Of a stretch of DNA of 5,853 nucleotides, positions 1 through 5,825 are shown piece by piece (position 1 is the first letter of the stretch; each line of letters begins with the position of its first letter). The notes under the pieces are model-generated. The model ran no database searches, was not told the DNA's origin, and saw nothing but the letters and a program-made list of their open reading frames with translations. The stretch comes from Deltaproteobacteria bacterium (GTDB lineage Bacteria; Desulfobacterota; DSM-4660; Desulfatiglandales; Desulfatiglandaceae): assembly GCA_019313765.1 (NCBI GenBank), contig JAFDAP010000129.1:1-5853 (forward strand), in the 5' to 3' direction. Position numbers and translations under genes: made by a program.

Positions 1-915
1 ATTGACAACTACGGGGTTCAGCCCCATCAGGTGAAACGACTTAAAACAGACCCCAAATTTCAGAGCTTTTCCGGCCCTTCTTTCGGCTACACATATATAG
101 GATACAACATGCGGAGAAAGCCCTTTGATGACCCAAGGGTTCGCAGGGCGCTGGGAATGGCCATTGATGTGGACAAGATCATAAACTATGTGCTTTATGG
201 CCAGGGGGAACAGATCACGGGGCCATTTGTCAAACAGACCGATTACTATAATCATGATATCCAGGCAGTACCTTATGATCCCGAGGGTGCCCTTAAGTTG
301 TTAGAGGAAGCGGGATGGCGGAGGAACAAAGAGGGATGGCTTGAAAAAGACGGGAAAAAATTCCAGTTTACCCTCATTACCAACAGCGGTAATGACCTCC
401 GCAAAGCGATCCTGGCCATTGCCCAGGATGCATGGAAGCAGATCGGCATAGACGTACGCACAGATCTCTTAGAGTGGTCCGTGTTTCTCCAGGAGCGTGT
501 GGACAAGGCTGATTTTGATGCCCTGATCTTAGGCTGGAGCATGGGCATCGAACCTGATCTATACCAGATATGGCATTCAAGCCAGACCCATCCCCATCAA
601 TTGAATTTTGTGGGCTTTAAGAACAGGGAAGCAGATGATCTTATCATCAAAATCAGACAGGAATACGACCATGACACACAGGTCCGTTACTGTCACAGGC
701 TTCATGAAATTATTGCCAGGGAACAGCCTTACACGTTTCTGTATGTGAGCAAATGGACGGCGATTTTAGACAGGCGGATAGTGATCAAGAAAGTTGATGA
801 CGCCGGGAACGTACTTTACAAGAAGATCAAGCCCACGAAAACGGGTGACTATTCTTTTCATTTCAATAAGTGGATAAAACTCCGGGAGGCGCCCAGCTTT
901 GAACTTGATGGATAG
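1..915 (+). CDS. Peptide-type ABC transporter solute-binding protein (family 5), 3' part
   Basis: This is the C-terminal part of a periplasmic substrate-binding protein that delivers peptide or a similar ligand to the DppBC channel. The frame is open from base 1, so the gene begins left of the window. The GTG at 31 is internal and should not be taken as the start. The 304 visible residues are roughly half of a usual 500-600 residue family member. Family 5 (SBP_bac_5) hallmarks are the segment PFDDPRVRRALGMAID (about residues 41-56 of the visible part), YDPEGALKLLEEAGW (92-106) and ALILGWSMGIEPDLYQIWHS (164-183). The signal peptide, expected at the N-terminus, is outside the window. dppB begins 34 bases after the TAG stop, so the two are probably co-transcribed. 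The ligand cannot be read from this fragment; dipeptides, oligopeptides and other small solutes are all possible. Confidence 0.93.
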   Translation: MDNYGVQPHQVKRLKTDPKFQSFSGPSFGYTYIGYNMRRKPFDDPRVRRALGMAIDVDKIINYVLYGQGEQITGPFVKQTDYYNHDIQAVPYDPEGALKLLEEAGWRRNKEGWLEKDGKKFQFTLITNSGNDLRKAILAIAQDAWKQIGIDVRTDLLEWSVFLQERVDKADFDALILGWSMGIEPDLYQIWHSSQTHPHQLNFVGFKNREADDLIIKIRQEYDHDTQVRYCHRLHEIIAREQPYTFLYVSKWTAILDRRIVIKKVDDAGNVLYKKIKPTKTGDYSFHFNKWIKLREAPSFELDG

Positions 916-949
916 TAAACTGTAACCATTACCCGGCAGGAAATGAACA

Positions 950-1909
950 ATGCTTTCATTTATCGGACGAAGCGTCATACAAAAGACCATCACCCTTTTC
1001 TTTGTGTCGGTGGTATCTTTTTTAATCATCCACCTTGCTCCCGGCAATCCCAGCCAGGTGGATCCCATGAATCCCAAGTTCACGCCGGAGATGGTGGAGC
1101 GGTTTCAGAAGGAGTTTCATTTAGACAAGCCCCTCTATACTCAATACCTGTTTTTTTACAGGGACCTGTTCACGGGAAAGACGGTTTCATGGAAGGACAA
1201 TCAAGCCGTACTCAAGAAGATATGGGAGCGATTTCTGAACAGTCTTCCCCTTTTTATTGTGGGCACCATCCTTACCTGGACCCTTTCTTTTCCTATAGGT
1301 ATCCGATCTGCCATTTTCAGGGGAGGGGTATATGATCGGAGCGCCACATTTTTCTCTTATCTTTTGATATCCATTCCCGGTTTCTTTTTTGCCTACATAC
1401 TGATTATTTTTGTGGTGACCAATTTCCACGTGCCCGTTATCGGCATGGAAACCTTTGGGCTTGGGGTTTCTTCCTGGCCCCATGTAGTCATGGACAGGAT
1501 CTGGCATCTCCTGTTACCGTCCGTGCTGGGCGCCACAGGCGGCATAGCGGTGCTGTCCAGGTATGTTCGCAGCCAGATGCTTGAAGTGGAAGGGCAGGAT
1601 TATGTGCGCACGGCAAAGGCCAAGGGCTTAACTTCGGAACAGGTCCATTACAAGCACGCCCTCAGGAATGCACTATTGCCCTTTGTAACCATGTTCGGTC
1701 TTATTCTGCCGGGCCTGATCGGGGGGTCTGTCATTATCGAATCCATTTTTTCCTGGCCGGGCATGGGAAGGATGGCCTATGAGGCGATTCTTGCACGAGA
1801 TTATCCTGTAATCCTGACGGTCAACTTTGTTTCCGCGGTGCTGGTTTTAGCAGGAACGTTTATTTCCGATCTACTCTATTTGGTGGTGGATCCGAGGATA
1901 CGGTTGTAA
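950..1909 (+). CDS. dppB: Dipeptide/oligopeptide ABC transporter permease DppB
   Basis: This is the first inner-membrane permease of the importer and pairs with DppC to form the translocation path. The 319 residues match the usual DppB/OppB length. A first membrane helix (about residues 8-28) is followed by the family motif APGNP (30-34) and a long periplasmic stretch to about 95. Further hydrophobic segments lie near 98-120, 132-156, 187-203, 243-265 and 286-308. The cytoplasmic EAA-type loop that docks on the ATPase is seen at about 218-240 (RTAKAKGLTSEQVHYKHALRN), then the typical GGSVIIESIFSWPGMGRM and the C-terminal DPRIRL. The ATG at 950 is supported by AGGAA at 938-942, seven bases upstream. 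The TAA stop overlaps a direct-repeat tract that continues into the start of dppC. The family is certain; the dipeptide label comes from family resemblance and the substrate is not proved. Confidence 0.96.
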   Translation: MLSFIGRSVIQKTITLFFVSVVSFLIIHLAPGNPSQVDPMNPKFTPEMVERFQKEFHLDKPLYTQYLFFYRDLFTGKTVSWKDNQAVLKKIWERFLNSLPLFIVGTILTWTLSFPIGIRSAIFRGGVYDRSATFFSYLLISIPGFFFAYILIIFVVTNFHVPVIGMETFGLGVSSWPHVVMDRIWHLLLPSVLGATGGIAVLSRYVRSQMLEVEGQDYVRTAKAKGLTSEQVHYKHALRNALLPFVTMFGLILPGLIGGSVIIESIFSWPGMGRMAYEAILARDYPVILTVNFVSAVLVLAGTFISDLLYLVVDPRIRL

Positions 1910-1953
1910 GTGAGCTAATGTTTGAAGTGAACTAAAGTGACTAAAGTGAATAA
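1908..1953 (+). repeat. Short direct-repeat tract across the dppB/dppC junction
   Basis: Four close copies of AAGTGA(A/G)CTAA can be read: 1908-1918 (AAGTGAGCTAA), 1925-1935 (AAGTGAACTAA), 1935-1944 (AAGTGACTAA) and 1944-1953 (AAGTGAATAA). The first copy uses the last two bases of the dppB TAA stop. The third and fourth copies supply the two GTG codons (1937, 1946) available as dppC starts. The tract fills the whole junction and leaves no clear Shine-Dalgarno sequence. What it does is unknown. Confidence 0.7.
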
Positions 1954-3127
1954 AACAACTGAAGTCTTTAAACCTGCTTTCCGAGACGTTCCGGCGGATG
2001 GGACCATGGCCCCGAAACGGACGAGGCTACAGGAGTTCTGGCAGCTCTTCAGGCAGAACAGTCTGGCCATTATTGGCTTGATCATTTTCATCCTTTTCTT
2101 TTTCACTGCCCTTGCGGGTCTCTTTCTTACTTCAGGCCAGGACCCTGTTTTTGATCCTGCATTAGTAAGGCTCCAGGAAAAGCTGCTGCCGCCCCTTTCC
2201 AGACCACACCTGGACACTCTAAAACCTGATGAGATCCCGGGAATGGGTCTGTATCTCTTCGGGACTGATAACCTGGGACGGGATGTTTTTGCAAGGATGC
2301 TCCAGGGGACGTGGGTTTCGCTCACCGTGGGATTTGTGGCTGTGGGGATAGCAGTTCTTATCGGCCTATTCATGGGAGGAATCGCAGGATATTTTGGTCA
2401 TAACCATGTCAGGGTAGACTACATTCTTGTTACCTGTATTATGTGTGCAGGGGGAGTACTGCTCGCAGTGGGATCGGTCTATTCGGGGGCGGGGTTTCTT
2501 ATTATTGGCCATGCGTGCCTTTTTTTCTTGCTGTTTTCAAAAAAAGCATGGGGAAAAAAGGCCGCACCAAAATGGCTGAACCTGCTCAACAGGGGCGCTA
2601 TTACCATTGACACCATGATCATGCGGATTGTGGATATAATGCTTTGCTTCCCGAGCTTTTTCCTGATCCTGACCGTGGTGGCGCTTCTCCCTGCAAGCAT
2701 ATACAATATTATGATTGTCATAGGGCTTACGAGCTGGATGGGCGCCACGCGCTTTGTGCGTGCTGAATTTCTCTCTCTCAGGGAACAGGATTTTGTGACT
2801 GCCGCAAGGGCACTTGGAGTAAGTAACTTCCGGATTATATTTCGACACATGATGCCCAATGCAATTGCTCCGGTCCTGGTATCAGCCACCATTGGGATTG
2901 CCACGGCCATCTTAACGGAAGCGGGCCTGAGCTTTCTTGGATTCGGGGTCCCTCCGCCGCACGCTACCTGGGGAAATATCCTTTCCGGGGGGAAGGGTTT
3001 CATTTTCGACGCGCCCTGGCTTACCTTTATACCGGGCATTGCTATTCTGATAGTGGTCCTTTCTTTTAACCTGTTCGGTGAGGGGCTGAGGGATACACTT
3101 AATCCGAAGTTGAAGGAAAGACAGTAA
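1937..3127 (+). CDS. dppC: Dipeptide/oligopeptide ABC transporter permease DppC, with an extra two-helix insertion
   Basis: This is the second permease of the importer. Family features are a first helix (about 42-64), FGTDNLGRDVFARMLQGTWV (108-127), a second helix to GYFG (151-154), MRIVDIMLCFPSF (229-241), and the ATPase-docking EAA loop FVTAARALGVSNFRIIFRHM (286-305). These are followed by TEAGLSFLGFG and the C-terminal GEGLRDTLNPKL. At 396 residues it is about 100 longer than the usual DppC of about 300. Most of the excess is residues 155-224, between GYFG and the MRIVDIM block, with two hydrophobic stretches (about 162-180 and 186-200) and then a basic segment. The start is uncertain. GTG 1937 is the first start after an in-frame stop at 1928-1930 and lacks a clear ribosome site; GTG 1946 and ATG 2006 (residue 24) are alternatives. 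The downstream inverted-repeat cassette begins within its stop codon. Confidence 0.94.
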   Translation: MTKVNKTTEVFKPAFRDVPADGTMAPKRTRLQEFWQLFRQNSLAIIGLIIFILFFFTALAGLFLTSGQDPVFDPALVRLQEKLLPPLSRPHLDTLKPDEIPGMGLYLFGTDNLGRDVFARMLQGTWVSLTVGFVAVGIAVLIGLFMGGIAGYFGHNHVRVDYILVTCIMCAGGVLLAVGSVYSGAGFLIIGHACLFFLLFSKKAWGKKAAPKWLNLLNRGAITIDTMIMRIVDIMLCFPSFFLILTVVALLPASIYNIMIVIGLTSWMGATRFVRAEFLSLREQDFVTAARALGVSNFRIIFRHMMPNAIAPVLVSATIGIATAILTEAGLSFLGFGVPPPHATWGNILSGGKGFIFDAPWLTFIPGIAILIVVLSFNLFGEGLRDTLNPKLKERQ

Positions 3128-3170
3128 TCACGAAAACACGAAAACACGAAAGGACGAAAATACGAAAATG
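3126..3170 (+). repeat. Left arm: tandem CGAAAACA-type octamers
   Basis: Five octamers run in perfect register: CGAAAACA (3131-3138), CGAAAACA (3139-3146), CGAAAGGA (3147-3154), CGAAAATA (3155-3162) and CGAAAATG (3163-3170). The last unit contains the ATG of the GxxExxY gene. The third carries AAAGGA (3149-3154), a possible but rather distant ribosome site, 13 bases before the ATG. The 17-base outer end includes the last two bases of the dppC stop codon. Confidence 0.9.
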
Positions 3171-3551
3171 ATTGGAGTTAAAGGAAAACATCGGTTTGAA
3201 GGCCTGAGCAAGAGCATAATAGGAGCGGCAATCAAGGTACATAAGGAATTGGGTCCGGGATATTTGGAAAGTATCTATGAACAGGCAATAAAGTTAGTGT
3301 TTACTGAAGACGGGCTTAATTTTGAATATCAAAAAGAGATAAAGATTGAATATCTCGGCACTTTAGTGGGAACCCATCGGCTTGACCTACTTGTTGAAAA
3401 TGAAATTATTGTCGAATTGAAAGCGGTAAAAGAATTGGCAGACATCCATTTCGCTCAACTTAGATCTTATTTGAAGGCCACCGGTTTAAAAGTAGGTCTT
3501 TTGATAAATTTTGCAAAGCCCACTTTGGAAGTAAAGAGAATCGTAAATTAA
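3168..3551 (+). CDS. GxxExxY protein (PD-(D/E)XK nuclease-like)
   Basis: This small 127-residue protein belongs to the GxxExxY family, which is related to the PD-(D/E)XK nuclease fold; its biological role is not established. The naming motif is G31-Y-L-E34-S-I-Y37, after the typical IIGAAIKVHKELGPG. Residues fitting a nuclease core are D73 (HRLDLLV), E83-x-K85 (IVELKAV) and a Q97-LRS-Y101 motif like the QxxxY of RecB-type nucleases. All are intact, so the gene does not look decayed. No signal peptide or membrane segment is seen. The length is normal for the family. The ATG at 3168 is made by the last octamer of the left arm. The gene is AT-richer than its neighbours and has no evident link to peptide transport; it interrupts the operon in the same direction. 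Family assignment is firm; enzymatic activity is inferred from motifs. Confidence 0.93.
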   Translation: MIGVKGKHRFEGLSKSIIGAAIKVHKELGPGYLESIYEQAIKLVFTEDGLNFEYQKEIKIEYLGTLVGTHRLDLLVENEIIVELKAVKELADIHFAQLRSYLKATGLKVGLLINFAKPTLEVKRIVN

Positions 3552-3560
3552 TTCTTATTG

Positions 3561-3596
3561 TTTTTCGTGTTTTCGTACCTTCGTGTTTTCGTGATT
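3561..3596 (-). repeat. Right arm: inverted CGAAAACA-type octamers
   Basis: Read on the - strand from 3596, the arm begins AATCACGAAAACACGAA, identical to the left arm's outer end. It then runs as octamers CGAAAACA, CGAAGGTA, CGAAAACA and a decayed CGAAAAAC. It starts about ten bases after the stop codon of the GxxExxY gene. The GG-containing variant octamer is the second here and the third on the left, which fits gain or loss of one unit. Confidence 0.9.
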
Positions 3597-3622
3597 TTTG
3601 TTTTGTAGTCACACCTAATAAT

Positions 3623-4621
3623 ATGAAAAAAAACAATAACATCTTGCTATCCGTTGAAGATCTCAGGGTCTGCTTTCGAGGAAATGAAAAGGTCTCCCGG
3701 GCCGTGGACGGGGTGAGTTTTGATGTCCGGCGCGGCGAAACGGTCTGCATTGTGGGGGAATCCGGTTGTGGAAAGACCGTTTCCGCCCTGACCATACTTG
3801 GACTTATCCCTTCACCTCCCGGGGAGATTGAGTCAGGAAAGGTGCTGTTCGAAGGGGAAAATCTCCTTAATTTCACTGAAGAGGGTTTGCAGAAGGTCCG
3901 GGGAAACCGCATTGCCATGGTCTTCCAGGAGCCCCTGACCAGCCTGAATCCTGTCTTCACCATAGGCGACCAGATTGGTGAGGCAATAAATGTCCACGAA
4001 CAGGTTGAGCCTGCGGCGTTGCGTGAGAGGTGTGTTCAACTTTTAAAGGATGTGGGCATACCTTCACCTGAAGATCGACTCAAAGACTATCCACATCAAC
4101 TGAGTGGCGGACAGAGGCAGCGGGTCATGATCGCCATGGCCTTAGCCTGCCGCCCTGACCTGATCATTGCGGATGAACCCACTACGGCGCTTGACGTGAC
4201 AGTGCAGGCCCAGATCTTGCGTCTCTTCAGATCACTTCAGCAAAAGGGCTCAATGTCGGTCCTATACATAACCCATGACCTCGGAGTCGTGGCCAATATC
4301 GCTGATCGCGTGTATGTTATGTATGCCGGTGTTATTGCTGAACAGGGGAATACATCGCAGATCTTCAATAGCCCCAGGCATCCCTATACTCAAGGATTAT
4401 TGGCCTCGCTTCCGTCCCGATCCAAGCGAGGCAAAATACTTCACAGCATCCCCGGTATTGTTCCCGATCCGGCATATAAACCTGACGGGTGTCCCTTTAA
4501 TCCCAGATGTGATTTTGCCATTGATACCTGCAGGACCCGTTTCCCGGAAATGTGTGATTATGGTGAAGGACATCTGAGCCGTTGTCCTGTCCTTTTCAAA
4601 CATTGGAAACAGAAGGGTTGA
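3623..4621 (+). CDS. dppD: Dipeptide/oligopeptide ABC transporter ATP-binding protein DppD
   Basis: This is one of the two cytoplasmic ATPases that power the importer. ABC motifs occur in order: Walker A GESGCGKT (45-52), Q-loop Q102 in FQEP, signature LSGGQ (160-164), Walker B LIIADE (180-185), D-loop ALD (189-191) and switch histidine H218. The C-terminal oligopeptide/dipeptide extension contains HPYTQGLL (253-260) and the cysteines C290, C296, C303 and C321 (spacing x5, x6, x17), the pattern known to hold a [4Fe-4S] cluster in DppD-type ATPases; C311 is an additional cysteine. The 332 residues are of normal length. The start ATG at 3623 is the natural family start (KKNNNILLSVEDL), but no good Shine-Dalgarno precedes it, only CACACCTAATAAT. 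Its upstream neighbour is the GxxExxY cassette instead of dppC. dppF follows nine bases after its stop, so the two ATPases are surely coupled. Confidence 0.96.
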   Translation: MKKNNNILLSVEDLRVCFRGNEKVSRAVDGVSFDVRRGETVCIVGESGCGKTVSALTILGLIPSPPGEIESGKVLFEGENLLNFTEEGLQKVRGNRIAMVFQEPLTSLNPVFTIGDQIGEAINVHEQVEPAALRERCVQLLKDVGIPSPEDRLKDYPHQLSGGQRQRVMIAMALACRPDLIIADEPTTALDVTVQAQILRLFRSLQQKGSMSVLYITHDLGVVANIADRVYVMYAGVIAEQGNTSQIFNSPRHPYTQGLLASLPSRSKRGKILHSIPGIVPDPAYKPDGCPFNPRCDFAIDTCRTRFPEMCDYGEGHLSRCPVLFKHWKQKG

Positions 4622-4630
4622 GAATCTAAA

Positions 4631-5623
4631 GTGGCTTACATGGAAAATGAGGATAAAAACATCACCCTGAAAGTGGAAGGTCTCAAAAAATACTTTCCCG
4701 TGCGCAGGGGTTTCTTCCAGAGGATCGGTGGGTGGATCAAGGCCGTTGACGGTGTGGACTTTGAAATTGAACAGGGAAAAACCCTCGGTCTTGTGGGGGA
4801 GAGCGGTTGCGGGAAATCTACAATAGCCCGCACAATCCTGAAGCTCCTGGAACCTGATCATGGGAAGATTATCTATCAAGGGAAGGATATAAGCAATTTG
4901 CCCGAAAAGGACGTAAAACCCCTGCGAAAAGAAATGCAAATTATTTTCCAGGACCCATTTGGCTCCCTCAACCCGCGTATGACCGTAGGCCAGTCCATTG
5001 AGGAGGGTCTCAGGACCCTGGATATTTCAAGAGGGGACCGTAAGGAACGTGTTGGGGAACTCCTTAGAATGGTGGGGATATCCAATAACAATGCTGATCG
5101 GTACCCCCATGAATTCAGCGGGGGCCAGCGCCAGCGCATAGGCGTGGCCCGTGCCCTTGGCGTGGAGCCTTCTCTGATTATTTGCGATGAACCTGTATCG
5201 GCCCTGGATGTCTCTATTCAGGCCCAGATAATAAATCTTTTAAAAGGCCTGCAGGATCGACTCGGGCTCAGCTATCTTTTTATTTCCCATGATCTCAATG
5301 TGGTGGGCTACTTGAGCGATAAAGTTGCAGTCATGTATTTAGGTCACATCATGGAATTCGCATCGGCCGGGGACCTTTTCGAAAATCCCCTTCATCCGTA
5401 TACCCTGGCCCTTCTTTCAGCGGTTCCTGCAGTGGAACCTGTAGGGAAAATGGAAATTAAGCCCCTCGCCGGCGAGGTCCCCAGCCCACAGGATCCGCCT
5501 CCCGGGTGCAAATTCCAGGGCAGATGTCCACTGGTTGAGGCGCGATGCAGAGAAGAGGAAATAGATTTTTATGCAGCCAATAAAGACCATATTGTTCGCT
5601 GCTGGAAGGTTGCTGGAAGATGA
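4631..5623 (+). CDS. dppF: Dipeptide/oligopeptide ABC transporter ATP-binding protein DppF
   Basis: This is the second cytoplasmic ATPase, which forms a heterodimer with DppD. Motifs are Walker A GESGCGKST (56-64), Q-loop Q107 in FQDPFGSLNPRMTV, signature FSGGQ (162-166), Walker B LIICDE (182-187), D-loop ALD (191-193) and switch histidine H220. The DppF/OppF type shows in the N-terminal YFPVRRGFFQR and KAVDGVDFEI segments. The C-terminal extension holds C293, C299, C306 and C324 with the same x5, x6, x17 spacing as DppD, so a [4Fe-4S] cluster is expected here too. The 330 residues are of normal length. GTG 4631 is the longest start, with AGAAGGG 13 bases upstream. ATG 4640 (residue 4), with AAGTGG just before it, is an equally good or better choice. 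It is the last gene of the operon; no hairpin terminator is seen after its TGA. Confidence 0.96.
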   Translation: MAYMENEDKNITLKVEGLKKYFPVRRGFFQRIGGWIKAVDGVDFEIEQGKTLGLVGESGCGKSTIARTILKLLEPDHGKIIYQGKDISNLPEKDVKPLRKEMQIIFQDPFGSLNPRMTVGQSIEEGLRTLDISRGDRKERVGELLRMVGISNNNADRYPHEFSGGQRQRIGVARALGVEPSLIICDEPVSALDVSIQAQIINLLKGLQDRLGLSYLFISHDLNVVGYLSDKVAVMYLGHIMEFASAGDLFENPLHPYTLALLSAVPAVEPVGKMEIKPLAGEVPSPQDPPPGCKFQGRCPLVEARCREEEIDFYAANKDHIVRCWKVAGR

Positions 5624-5638
5624 AAGCCTGTTTTTCCC

Positions 5639-5672
5639 TTGACTTTTTTTCGGAAATTGTTAATTAATTAAC
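5639..5672 (+). promoter_or_regulatory. Probable promoter region for tRNA-Gln, with a palindrome
   Basis: TTGACT at 5639-5644 is a good -35 element. About 15-17 bases downstream lies the AT-only stretch TTAATTAATTAA, which could serve as a weak -10 region and would place initiation just before the tRNA. The sequence GTTAATTAATTAAC (5659-5672) is a perfect 14-base palindrome. No textbook TATAAT is present, so the exact -10 is unresolved. Confidence 0.4.
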
Positions 5673-5678
5673 TCTTAC

Positions 5679-5752
5679 TGGGGGATCGTATAGGGGTAAT
5701 ACGGCGGGTTCTGGCCCCGCTAACCGAGGTTCGAATCCTCGTCCCCCAGCCA
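5679..5752 (+). tRNA. tRNA-Gln (anticodon CTG)
   Basis: A complete cloverleaf folds by eye. The acceptor stem is TGGGGGA (5679-5685) with TCCCCCA (5742-5748). The D stem is GTAT (5688-5691) with ATAC (5699-5702). The anticodon stem is GCGGG (5704-5708) with CCCGC (5716-5720), around the loop TTCTGGC with anticodon CTG at 5711-5713. The T stem is CGAGG (5725-5729) with CCTCG (5737-5741), around TTCGAAT. The discriminator base is G5749 and CCA is encoded at 5750-5752. The weak U1-A72 first pair and G73 are known identity features of glutamine tRNA and agree with the anticodon, which reads CAG. No hairpin terminator is seen immediately downstream. Confidence 0.95.
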
Positions 5753-5825
5753 ACCCCTATCTAAATATATCAAATAGTTACCTGCTTTAATGCCCCCAAA
5801 AAAGTGAACACCATTTTTATTCCAG

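Larger units (their letters stand above)
3126..3596. mobile_element. Inverted-repeat-bounded cassette carrying a GxxExxY gene, inserted between dppC and dppD
   Basis: A unit of about 470 bases separates dppC from dppD, genes that normally lie next to each other. Its outer ends are a perfect 17-base inverted match: AATCACGAAAACACGAA at 3126-3142 and its reverse complement at 3580-3596. Inward, both arms continue as CGAAAACA-like octamers, with one more octamer on the left than on the right. The only gene inside encodes a GxxExxY protein. A hand count gives about 38% GC for most of that gene, against about 57% on two sampled lines of dppC. No transposase is present and no convincing target-site duplication was seen. 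Mobility is inferred from architecture alone; a fixed repeat pair around an old acquisition is equally possible. Confidence 0.55.

Noticed and set aside
31..33. GTG at 31 as the start of the binding-protein gene
   Set aside because: The frame is open from base 1 with family-like residues (IDNYGVQPHQ), and a 294-residue protein would lack the signal peptide and the N-terminal lobe.
943..1335. Open frame overlapping the start of dppB in another phase
   Set aside because: It lies almost wholly inside dppB, shows no recognisable domain, and dppB's own frame encodes a clear permease.
2479..3147. 222-codon open frame on the - strand inside dppC
   Set aside because: It is antisense to a conserved permease and its low-complexity, basic composition is typical of a shadow frame.
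3126..3596. CRISPR array suggested by the repeated CGAAAACA units
   Set aside because: The units are eight bases with no spacers between them, and the two arms are inverted relative to each other.
5601..5619. Direct repeat GCTGGAAG at 5601-5608 and 5612-5619
   Set aside because: It lies within the dppF 3' end with an 11-base offset, and an eight-base repeat is easily due to chance.
5624..5650. Rho-independent terminator after dppF, suggested by two T-runs
   Set aside because: No GC-rich stem precedes either T-run; the second follows a TTGAC element that better fits a promoter.
5690..5760. Eight-base complementarity between the tRNA D-arm region (ATAGGGGT, 5690-5697) and ACCCCTAT (5753-5760)
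   Set aside because: It is short and would disrupt a good cloverleaf; probably chance, though it might act during 3' trailer processing.
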